DNA from: an uncultured Allomuricauda sp. | Lineage (GTDB): Bacteria; Bacteroidota; Bacteroidia; Flavobacteriales; Flavobacteriaceae | DNA length: 9,612 bases | Direction of reading: 5' to 3' | Assembly (NCBI GenBank): GCA_937911965.1 | Contig: CALDPL010000459.1 | Coordinates: 1 to 9,612 of the forward strand | In this document: positions 1 through 6,759 of the stretch, piece by piece | Numbering within the stretch: position 1 is the stretch's first letter | Layout of the letters: every line of letters begins with the position of its first letter | Made by a program: the position numbers and the translations under genes | Notes under the pieces: model-generated | The model's database searches: none | What the model saw: only the letters and a program-made list of their open reading frames with translations | Told to the model about the DNA's origin: nothing

Positions 1-447
1 AACCATGGCTTGCCGGGAGTCGGACATGGGCCCAAAATCGGACAGAAAGCCATATCGGGGAAATTTGGTCCAATCGGAGGACACATCCACGGCCACTGTT
101 CCCAGGATGGTCTCCGTTCCATCCCCCCGATCCAGGAGTTCGACCATATAACCCCTAAAGTCCTCTGCAGGGGGGTCCCAGGTCCAATTCGTGGAGCTCA
201 AGGACTCCTCCCCGATGGTCTTTCCCAAAGACTTGTACCGTACCAGGGTATTGGGCCGAAGTTCGGATATACTGAAATGCACCTCTTCCCCTGGTTGGTA
301 TTTCGCCCTGTCCTTTTTAAGATCCAATTGTTCCCTGTAATCTACCTTTTGCCCCACCACATCCCTCCGCAGGGGCGTTGGGTCCTCATCACCGCAGCTT
401 ACCGATCCCAGGACCATGAGCAACAAGGCGAAGATCCACTTCAACAT
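1..447 (-). CDS. GH66 dextranase-type glycoside hydrolase lipoprotein, N-terminal part (cut by window edge)
   Basis: Only the first 149 codons are in the window; the 3' part lies beyond position 1. The protein begins with a lipoprotein signal (hydrophobic residues 4-14, lipobox ending at Cys18) followed by the acidic stretch GDED, which suggests export to the cell surface. After an N-terminal beta-sandwich-like region there is the motif VAVDVSSDWTKFPRYGFLSD at about residues 117-136. I recognise it from the entrance to the catalytic barrel of GH66 enzymes (dextranases and cycloisomaltooligosaccharide glucanotransferases), which act on alpha-1,6-glucan. The catalytic Asp/Glu residues are outside the window, so activity cannot be checked. 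I chose the start at 447 because it gives a compact lipoprotein signal. An in-frame ATG at 480, directly after the stop of the upstream SusE/F-like gene, would add 11 residues (MRQRQALGFGK). It is the last visible gene of the susC operon and its presence points to dextran as substrate. The family call rests on one motif plus gene context. Confidence 0.82.
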   Translation of the reverse strand, partial: MLKWIFALLLMVLGSVSCGDEDPTPLRRDVVGQKVDYREQLDLKKDRAKYQPGEEVHFSISELRPNTLVRYKSLGKTIGEESLSSTNWTWDPPAEDFRGYMVELLDRGDGTETILGTVAVDVSSDWTKFPRYGFLSDFGPMSDSRQAMV

Positions 448-480
448 TTTTCCAAATCCAAGGGCCTGACGTTGTCTCAT

Positions 481-1983
481 CTATTGTTTTGTAATGTTCA
501 TCGTACCCGCGTCCAGATCGATACGGATCTCGTAATTTCCGGCTTCTCCCTCCTTTAATTTCCATTTGTTGTCCGGGCCTTCACATCCCACGGTCAATAT
601 ATAGGAGGTGTTGAGAATGGATTGGCCATTGGTGGCCGAATTGATCCAATCCCCATCACACCAATTGCCGGTGTATTTGGAGAATTTGAACTCGCCCAGG
701 GGATTGTCGGCTCCAAGGGGCCCATTGAACACATATTCCCCTCCGCCGAGGTATTGCATGGGTTCGGGATTGCCAATGTTCCAACCATTGGGACCCCCAT
801 CCCCAACTATGTACAGGGAGATGGGATTGAATTCAACCGTATTGTTCTTGGTGTTGACCACGACCTTATAGCGTCCCTTGGTATCCTCGTCCACGATCCA
901 TCGGGTATCGTTGTCACAGCCTGAATTCTGGTTCACTTCTCCATTGACCAGGGCATGGTTGTCCGTCATTGGCCTGTACCACTCCCCACACCAGTCCCCC
1001 AAGGGTCCGGCAAATATTTTGAAGTTGCCCGGATTGAGCAAGCCTTCATAGGAAAACACAAAGGGATCACCGGCACTTTGCACCAAGGCCACCGGGGAAT
1101 CAATGTTCCAACCGCTTTCCGTGGCATCCCCCACGATCCATAGGTCGGTGTATGGGGGATCTACCGCCTCGGCAGCTACGATCTCAACCTTAATTTCAAG
1201 ATTGAGCAAATCCACGGTGATCTTATAGTTTTCCTCAAGGCCCAGTTCAGTGGTTATGCTCCATTGAAGGTCTTCCCCACTGCCTCCTTCATTGTACACG
1301 ATCTTGCCCGGGTCGGTGGGATCCATGGTATAAAAATCCTGGCACCAACAGCCTTCTTGGCTAACGGCGAACTTATAATTGCCCAGGCCAAGTTTTCCTT
1401 CATAGACAAAGACGCCCCTACGATCGGTGGAGCTCCGCAGCGGACTCGCACTTCCAATGTTCCACCCATTGGGGGTCGCATCGCCCACTATGAACAATTC
1501 CTGGCTCACCGGCTTGAAGGGAGTGACCGTGAAATCGGCTGTCGCCACTTGGTCGGCCACACTTTCATGGGAAACCCGGGCTGTCAATCTGAGCCGCAAC
1601 CCATAGGCCTCCCCGGCATGGAGGCCATGGTCCAACAAAATGCCGTTGAGATCCCCTTGGGCGATCTTGAAGGTGAAGGTGTTTTTGGTCTGGGCCAAAA
1701 AAGTGGCGATCGGATCCGAAAAGTCCCCGGATGCCAGATCCAGTTCCAGGGTATAGGCTATGGCCGCCCCTGTTTTTCGGTTGGTCCCTGTGGACCAATT
1801 GAAGTCCAAGGTCGATTCAAAGGTGGATTCCCTGAGTTCGAGTTCTGTGACCGATGTGCTGAGTTCCAAGGTATCCTCCGCATTGAGGGCAGGGTCCGAG
1901 AGGTCTTCCTCACAAGAGGAAAATGAAATCAACAATCCGATAAAAAGAAGGATTCCAGCGTATTTCAGTATGGTTTTTTCCAT
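481..1983 (-). CDS. SusE/SusF-like outer-membrane glycan-binding lipoprotein with three tandem binding modules
   Basis: This 500-residue protein has a lipoprotein signal with the acylated cysteine at Cys24 (SFSSC) followed by acidic EED, consistent with display on the cell surface. Residues about 30-155 form a SusE-type N-terminal Ig-like domain. Three related modules follow at about 163-268, 281-387 and 389-499. Each opens with (F/W/Y)IVGD...GWNI (166-176, 284-294, 393-403) and has a later (F/Y)K(F/I) strand and a Trp-Cys pair (213-214, 331-332, 441-442). This layout resembles starch-binding SusE and SusF; SusF has three such modules and SusE two. The protein probably holds alpha-glucan, presumably dextran given the GH66 neighbour, near the SusC/SusD pore. 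It has no enzymatic motifs. It starts 10 nt after the susD stop and ends in TAG directly before an in-frame ATG. The sugar specificity is inferred from context only. Confidence 0.88.
   Translation of the reverse strand: MEKTILKYAGILLFIGLLISFSSCEEDLSDPALNAEDTLELSTSVTELELRESTFESTLDFNWSTGTNRKTGAAIAYTLELDLASGDFSDPIATFLAQTKNTFTFKIAQGDLNGILLDHGLHAGEAYGLRLRLTARVSHESVADQVATADFTVTPFKPVSQELFIVGDATPNGWNIGSASPLRSSTDRRGVFVYEGKLGLGNYKFAVSQEGCWCQDFYTMDPTDPGKIVYNEGGSGEDLQWSITTELGLEENYKITVDLLNLEIKVEIVAAEAVDPPYTDLWIVGDATESGWNIDSPVALVQSAGDPFVFSYEGLLNPGNFKIFAGPLGDWCGEWYRPMTDNHALVNGEVNQNSGCDNDTRWIVDEDTKGRYKVVVNTKNNTVEFNPISLYIVGDGGPNGWNIGNPEPMQYLGGGEYVFNGPLGADNPLGEFKFSKYTGNWCDGDWINSATNGQSILNTSYILTVGCEGPDNKWKLKEGEAGNYEIRIDLDAGTMNITKQ
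487..1497 (-). repeat. Three tandem SusE/F carbohydrate-binding-type modules within the 481-1983 gene
   Basis: The encoded modules lie at about 1180-1497, 823-1143 and 487-819 (first to third in protein order), each about 106-111 residues. They share the opening VGD...GWNI and a central Trp-Cys. Modules 2 and 3 also share a second cysteine shortly before a Trp (Cys356 and Trp362; Cys467 and Trp474). Module 1 lacks this cysteine (GGSGEDLQW at that place) and instead has an extra Cys212. The repeats are visible at protein level and are clearly diverged, so this is an old duplication and not a recent DNA repeat. Confidence 0.8.
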
Positions 1984-1993
1984 GGTTGTCGTA

Positions 1994-3472
1994 TTAGTGG
2001 CCCGGGTTTTGGGTCAGGTTGGGATTTCTATCGATTTCAATCTGCGGGATCGGAAAGAGCAAATGCTTCTCCGCGGCATTGCTTTTTCCAATGCCGTGCA
2101 AAAAATCAAGGCCGTACTGTCCCCCTTCCACACGGATCAGGTCAAACCAACGCTGTCCTTCAAAGGCCAGTTCGATCCGGCGCTCCTTGAGTACGGCTTT
2201 GCGAAATTCCTCCTTGCCCAAGCCACTGGGGAGCCCATCCAAATTGGCCCGATCCCTTACTTGGTTCAAAGGAATCAGAGCCTCTGCGGTCCTTCCCAGT
2301 TCATTGAGGGCCTCCGCCCTCATCAACAATACATCCGCATAACGGAGCACCGGAAAGTTCATGGGACTGTTGTCATAACTCGATATCACGCTCAAGGGCA
2401 CCAGGAATTTCCTGACGTTGTAACCCGTATAGGAGTATTCTCCCTTATAGGCCTTGCCATCAAAATTCGGGCAACCTTCATAGAAAACCGTGACATCCTT
2501 TCTCAGGTCCCCGGTTTCGTAGAGGTCCATAAACTCTTGGGTGGGTTGGTTCCAGCCATATCCCCCGCCCACAAAGTTGGCACCATTGGGCCCCATAAAG
2601 GGACTGGTCCAGGAGGATTGGTTTTCATTGGACCAGAAATCAAAACCGCCATCCGAAGCGTACTGGACTTCAAAGATGGACTCCATTGAGTTTTCATTTT
2701 CAATGTTGAAATTGTCGAAATAGTCTTCATTGAGGCCATATCCCATACCTTCGAGCAGCCCGGTCAGGCGTACCACCTCCTGGTAATTGCCCAGGGTAAG
2801 TTGCACCTTGGCCAAGATACCGCAGGCGGCCCCTTTGGACGCCCTTCCAATATCCTGTGGGCCATAGGAGGACTTTGGGGGCAAAAGCTCCATGGCCTTG
2901 GTCAAATCCTCTATGATCAGTTCATAGACCTCGGCCACCGGATCTCTTGGAGGGAAAAGGTCATCGTCGGAACTCGTGGGTGCGGTCACCAAGGGAAGGT
3001 CCCCAAAGTAACGCACCAAAATAAAGTAGTAGTGTGCCCTTAAAAAATGGGCCTCTCCCAAAGACCTGTTTTTGATTGCCTCATCGATATTGAGACTTGG
3101 TGCGGTCTCCAATACAATATTGGACATCAGGATTCCCGGCCAGGGACCGCGCCACAGGTCCAATACCCCGGCATTGTCCGGTTGGGTAATGAAGTTTGCC
3201 ATGTCCTGGGTCTCGATTCCATCGGTGCCCCCTCCGGCACCCACAATGCTGTTGCCTGCCATGATGTCCGAGGTCCACATTCTCATATTGTAAAGCTTGG
3301 GCCATTGCAGGGGTTGGTATGCCCCATTGACCACGGTGATCAATTCCTCGGCCGTTTGTGGATAATTTTCAGTGTTGATGGTATCCAGGGGCTGTTTGTC
3401 CAAAAAGTCTTCAGTGCATGAACTGACCACCACAAGGAGGGTCAGCGCAATTGTATATATTTTGTTTTTCAT
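1994..3472 (-). CDS. susD: SusD/RagB-family surface glycan-binding lipoprotein
   Basis: This is the SusD partner of the upstream SusC; it caps the transporter on the outside of the outer membrane and binds glycan for import. With the start at 3472 it has 492 residues, a normal SusD length. The signal peptide ends in a lipobox with Cys19 (VVVSSC) followed by acidic TED. Residues about 20-220 carry the SusD N-terminal features (FLDKQPLD at 23-30; helical repeats such as AHFLRAHYYFILVRYFGDLP at 141-160). The C-terminal RagB/SusD part shows VLRYADVLLMRAEALNE (375-391), ERRIELAFEGQRWFDLIR (430-447) and the ending LFPIP...NPNLTQNPGH. Upstream in-frame ATGs at 3478 and 3505 exist. The 3505 start would overlap susC and lengthen the signal peptide, so 3472 or 3478 is preferred. 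The gene begins 10 nt after the susC stop and ends 10 nt before the SusE/F-like gene, so they are surely co-transcribed. The ligand is not readable from the sequence. Confidence 0.95.
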   Translation of the reverse strand: MKNKIYTIALTLLVVVSSCTEDFLDKQPLDTINTENYPQTAEELITVVNGAYQPLQWPKLYNMRMWTSDIMAGNSIVGAGGGTDGIETQDMANFITQPDNAGVLDLWRGPWPGILMSNIVLETAPSLNIDEAIKNRSLGEAHFLRAHYYFILVRYFGDLPLVTAPTSSDDDLFPPRDPVAEVYELIIEDLTKAMELLPPKSSYGPQDIGRASKGAACGILAKVQLTLGNYQEVVRLTGLLEGMGYGLNEDYFDNFNIENENSMESIFEVQYASDGGFDFWSNENQSSWTSPFMGPNGANFVGGGYGWNQPTQEFMDLYETGDLRKDVTVFYEGCPNFDGKAYKGEYSYTGYNVRKFLVPLSVISSYDNSPMNFPVLRYADVLLMRAEALNELGRTAEALIPLNQVRDRANLDGLPSGLGKEEFRKAVLKERRIELAFEGQRWFDLIRVEGGQYGLDFLHGIGKSNAAEKHLLFPIPQIEIDRNPNLTQNPGH

Positions 3473-3482
3473 AGTCATAGTT

Positions 3483-6400
3483 TTAAAATCCCAGGGTTGT
3501 TCCAATGGTAATGGTTCGCATCAAAGGGTAGATGTTATTGTCTATCCCGTTGGGGCCCACCTCAGGGTCAAAACCCGAATAGTTGGTCAGGGTGAATAGG
3601 TTCTGCCCGGACAAATAGATTTTGACCGAGTCGAAAAATGGCTTTTTGATTTTTTCCATGGGCACCCGATACGTTAGGCCCACGCTTTTGAGCCTGATAT
3701 AGGACCCATCCTCTATATAGCGGGTGGATTGTCTGTTGTTGTTGTTCGGGTTGCCAAATACCGCCCTGGGCATGAAATTGCTGCTTCCCGGACCCCGCCA
3801 CCGGTCCAGGACATCGGTCGATTGGTTGGTGGTGACCGACATATTCTCGGTGTACAGTCTATTGGCATTGAAGATATCGTTGCCCTGTACCCCTTGGAGG
3901 AACAGGTTGAATTCAAAATTGCCAAAGCTCAGGGTATTGTTCAGGGAGAAGGTGAACTCCGGGTTGGGGTCGCCGATAAAGGTCCGGTCATTGTCGTTGA
4001 TGACCCCATCGCTGTTGAGGTCCCTGAACCTGATGTCCCCGGCCGCCGTACTGGTGGCGGGATCGCTCCCCGGCACCTGTACTGCATGGGAATCCACCTC
4101 CGCCTGGGTTTGGAAGAGGCCGTCGTGCACGAAGCCGTGGAAGACATTGATGGGATAGCCCGGCTGTATCCTGGCCAGGGTATAGTTCAGTCCCAATCCC
4201 CCTGTGGTCAAAGGGGTATCACTGTTTATATCGATGACCTCGTTGTGGTTGTAAGCGAAGACCAGATCGGTGGACCACTTTAAGTTTTCCCGATCGATAT
4301 TGTGGGTGGTCAGTACCAGTTCCACACCTTTGTTCCTAATTTTCCCAGCGTTGATATAGGGGACGTACACATCGGAATACCCGGAGGTCACCGGTACGGT
4401 CTGTGGTACGAGCATATCCTCGGTATTTTTCACATATCCATCCAGGGTCAGGTCCAAAAAGTTGTTGAACAGGCTCGCATCCAGCCCGACGTTGAACTGC
4501 TCCTGGGATTCCCATTGCACATTGGAATTGGGAAGCACCGTGGGTACTGCCGCGGTCACAAAGTTCCCGTTGAAATTGTAGAGGTTGGTATTGTAGGCGG
4601 AGGCAAAGGAATAGTTCCCGATATTTTGGTTGCCGGTAATGCCATAGCCCAACCTCAGCTTAAGTTCGTTTACGGTTTCGGAATCCGTAAGAAATCCCTC
4701 CTCCGATATTCTCCAGGCCAAGGAGGCCGAGGGGAAGGTGCCGTATTTGTTCCCTTCCCCAAAACGGGAGGACCCGTCCCTTCGGATGGTGGCGGTCAGG
4801 TAATATTTGTTCCTGAAATCAAATTGTCCCCTTGCAAAATAGGAAAAGATGGACCATTCGGAACCCGTACCGTCAATGGTGGGCTGCAACAGCCCGTTGT
4901 TCAGGGTCTGGGTACTCTCACTGCTGAATCCCTGTACCGAACCGCTGATGAACTTATAGGTGTTTTCTTGGGCCCCGGTACCGACCACCACGGTTATGGA
5001 ACTGCCCCGGTTGAATTCTTTGGAAAAGGTCAGGGTATTGTCCCAGACCATGGTCAGGCTTTTATGGGAGGCCTCCCCCAGATAGGCATTGGGGGCTATG
5101 TCCGAATCCCAGCTGTAAGAAGGGGCCCAGGTTCGGGTATCCCAGAAATTGGTCTCCACCCCGAAAAGCGTCTTGAACTTAAAGTTCCGAAAAAAACTGA
5201 GTTCCCCAAAAATATTGCCCTGTAGGTTGTATCCCTTGATGCTGTTCTCCACTATATTGGATTTTCCAATGGGGTTTTCCACATCCCCGGCATAAAGGGC
5301 CTGTCCGATGGGTCCCGAATACATCCCGTTCTCCCTATAAATGGGCTGGGTGGGCAGGGAGAGGATGGCATTCTGCATGTTGTTGTCCCCATTCTCCTTG
5401 ATGTCGTAATTGAGCTTGACGCTGTTCCCGAATTTTATGTGCTCGTTGATCTTAGTGTCCGAATTGAACTGTGCGATATAGCGTTTGAAACCGGAATTGA
5501 TCACCACTCCCTTTTGGTCGAAAACGTTGAGGGAGGTATAGAGATTTGAGCGTTCGTTTCCCTGGGTATAGGACAGGGTGAGGTTGCCCATATGCCCGGA
5601 CCCCATAAAGGCATCCAGCCAATCGGTGCCCACTCCCAGGGAAGCTGGGTCCGAAAAGGCGGGATTTGGCACCATGCCCCCTGCACTGAGCATTTCATTG
5701 CTGAGCTGGGCGAATTGTTCGGCGTTGAGCAGATCTATGACCTTGGTGGGGTGCTGAATGGCCGTAAAGACATCGATTTCGAGGCTTCCCTTGCCCTGCC
5801 TCCCCCTTTTGGTGGTGATGATCACGACCCCATTGGATCCCCTGGACCCATAAATGGCCGTCGCGGATGCGTCCTTGAGAACGCTCAGGGATTCCACATC
5901 CTTCATATTGATTTGGTTGAGTCCCCCGTTGAGCGGCATTCCATCCACCACGATCAAGGGATCGTTGTTTCCTATGGTCCCGGTACCCCTGATCCTGAAG
6001 ACCGGATTGTTGCCAGGCTGTCCGGAGGTGTGGACGGTGACCCCTGCCGCCTTTCCTTGGATGGCATCTCCGATATTGGAGGCCGGCCGGGACTGCAGTT
6101 CATCGAGCTGCACCGAGGCAACGGATCCGGTAAGGTCCTTTTGACGGGCCTGTCCATAACCGATGATGACCACTTCATCCAGGTGGGCCACGTCCCCTTG
6201 GAGTACCACCGAGGAAACCTCTTGGCCCGGCCCGATGCGTTTGGTCGTGAATCCTATATAGGAAAACAAAAGGGCGTGGCCGGTATCTTCCAGGAAGATC
6301 TCAAAATTCCCGTCGAAATCCGTGACCACCCCGTTCAGGGTCCCCTCTTCGACCACATTGGCCCCGGCCAGAGGCAGGCCGGACTGATCGATCACCTTTC

Positions 6401-6515
6401 CGCTCAGGATATTGGAAGGGTGTTGCTGTCCGATAATGGATAGGGGAACGGTCAAAAAAATTAGGAGGAAGCACCACCTTTTCAGCAGTGGCCCAAGGAT
6501 GGGTTCTTTGTTCAT
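3483..6515 (-). CDS. susC: SusC/RagA-family TonB-dependent outer-membrane transporter
   Basis: A 1010-residue outer-membrane beta-barrel that imports oligosaccharides into the periplasm using TonB energy. A signal peptide (about 1-30, hydrophobic stretch LLIFLTVPLSIIG) precedes a carboxypeptidase-regulatory-like domain (about 37-106; SGKVIDQSGLPLAGANV), a TonB box DEVVIIGYG (113-121) and the plug domain (about 125-238). The plug carries the SusC signatures FRIRGTGTI and ATAIYGSRGSNGVVIITTKRG-type residues (219-238). The rest is the barrel, closing with the terminal aromatic residue in TIGTTLGF. There is no N-terminal STN signalling domain, so it is not expected to talk to an anti-sigma factor; this fits control by the adjacent SusR-like regulator. 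It is the first gene of the operon, with a 244-nt AT-rich leader region upstream. Substrate (alpha-1,6-glucan oligosaccharides) is inferred from the GH66 gene downstream. Confidence 0.96.
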   Translation of the reverse strand: MNKEPILGPLLKRWCFLLIFLTVPLSIIGQQHPSNILSGKVIDQSGLPLAGANVVEEGTLNGVVTDFDGNFEIFLEDTGHALLFSYIGFTTKRIGPGQEVSSVVLQGDVAHLDEVVIIGYGQARQKDLTGSVASVQLDELQSRPASNIGDAIQGKAAGVTVHTSGQPGNNPVFRIRGTGTIGNNDPLIVVDGMPLNGGLNQINMKDVESLSVLKDASATAIYGSRGSNGVVIITTKRGRQGKGSLEIDVFTAIQHPTKVIDLLNAEQFAQLSNEMLSAGGMVPNPAFSDPASLGVGTDWLDAFMGSGHMGNLTLSYTQGNERSNLYTSLNVFDQKGVVINSGFKRYIAQFNSDTKINEHIKFGNSVKLNYDIKENGDNNMQNAILSLPTQPIYRENGMYSGPIGQALYAGDVENPIGKSNIVENSIKGYNLQGNIFGELSFFRNFKFKTLFGVETNFWDTRTWAPSYSWDSDIAPNAYLGEASHKSLTMVWDNTLTFSKEFNRGSSITVVVGTGAQENTYKFISGSVQGFSSESTQTLNNGLLQPTIDGTGSEWSIFSYFARGQFDFRNKYYLTATIRRDGSSRFGEGNKYGTFPSASLAWRISEEGFLTDSETVNELKLRLGYGITGNQNIGNYSFASAYNTNLYNFNGNFVTAAVPTVLPNSNVQWESQEQFNVGLDASLFNNFLDLTLDGYVKNTEDMLVPQTVPVTSGYSDVYVPYINAGKIRNKGVELVLTTHNIDRENLKWSTDLVFAYNHNEVIDINSDTPLTTGGLGLNYTLARIQPGYPINVFHGFVHDGLFQTQAEVDSHAVQVPGSDPATSTAAGDIRFRDLNSDGVINDNDRTFIGDPNPEFTFSLNNTLSFGNFEFNLFLQGVQGNDIFNANRLYTENMSVTTNQSTDVLDRWRGPGSSNFMPRAVFGNPNNNNRQSTRYIEDGSYIRLKSVGLTYRVPMEKIKKPFFDSVKIYLSGQNLFTLTNYSGFDPEVGPNGIDNNIYPLMRTITIGTTLGF

Positions 6516-6582
6516 TTTTCGTCAGTTTAGTTAATTCGAGCGGAACCAAGAGTGAATTGGACCGATCACATTTCCAAATGAA

Positions 6583-6613
6583 CAAAATAATGTCGCCCAA
6601 ATCCGGGCTTCAA
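6583..6613 (-). promoter_or_regulatory. Candidate Bacteroidota-type promoter for the susC operon
   Basis: Read on the minus strand, TTG (6611-6613, within TTTTTTG) is followed after 20 nt by TTATTTTG (6583-6590). This is one mismatch from the Bacteroidota -7 consensus TAnnTTTG, with spacing close to the usual 19-21 nt. Transcription would start near 6576 and give a leader of about 60 nt before the susC ATG. It is the best match I found in this spacer by eye; no expression data support it. Confidence 0.4.
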
Positions 6614-6688
6614 AAAACCGTATAGATAAAATTCAAGGAATCACTCCGAGTTATATTTATATTGTACTGGATATATTTACTTTACAAA

Positions 6689-6740
6689 ATTTCACAAGAA
6701 TATTTCATATAGAAAATGTTGGGTGATATTCTTATGAAAT
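6689..6740 (-). terminator. 15-bp inverted repeat after the regulator gene: weak terminator or operator
   Basis: The arms are 6689-6703 and 6726-6740, with a 22-nt loop. In plus-strand DNA there is a single C/A mismatch (6695 against 6734). In RNA made from the minus strand this position is a G-U pair, so all 15 positions pair. The hairpin begins 19 nt after the stop codon of the SusR-like gene and is followed by UUUUGU, which suits an intrinsic terminator for that gene. The stem is very AT-rich, the loop long and the U tract short, so termination would be weak. Its place upstream of susC also allows a role as a regulator binding site. Confidence 0.45.
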
Positions 6741-6759
6741 GGTGAACTATTTGAAATTT

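Noticed and set aside
10..558. 182-codon plus-strand open frame at the left edge
   Set aside because: Antisense to the GH66 N-terminus and the end of the SusE/F-like gene; low-complexity shadow composition.
1264..1926. 220-codon plus-strand open frame opposite the SusE/F-like gene
   Set aside because: Antisense to a lipoprotein gene with intact signal and domains; no signal, motif or promoter of its own.
1760..2689. 309-codon plus-strand open frame opposite the SusE/F-like and susD genes
   Set aside because: It lies fully antisense to two well-supported genes, has no recognisable motifs, and is explained by codon use of the genes on the other strand.
3473..3505. Longer susD start at 3505 overlapping susC
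   Set aside because: It would put 11 extra residues, including acidic ones, before the signal peptide; the ATGs at 3478 and 3472 lie just after the susC stop and give a normal lipoprotein signal.
4302..5225. 307-codon plus-strand open frame inside susC
   Set aside because: It is antisense to the susC barrel region, which has clear family motifs; the Gly/Pro/Val/Ile-rich composition is typical of a shadow frame.
5592..6443. 283-codon plus-strand open frame opposite the susC plug and N-terminal domain
   Set aside because: It is a shadow of the strongly conserved plug-coding sequence and resembles no known protein.
6647..6680. AT-rich near-palindrome around TATATTGTACTGGATATA in the susC upstream spacer
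   Set aside because: When the two strands were compared base by base the match was poor outside TATA-type sequence, so it is probably base composition and not a site.
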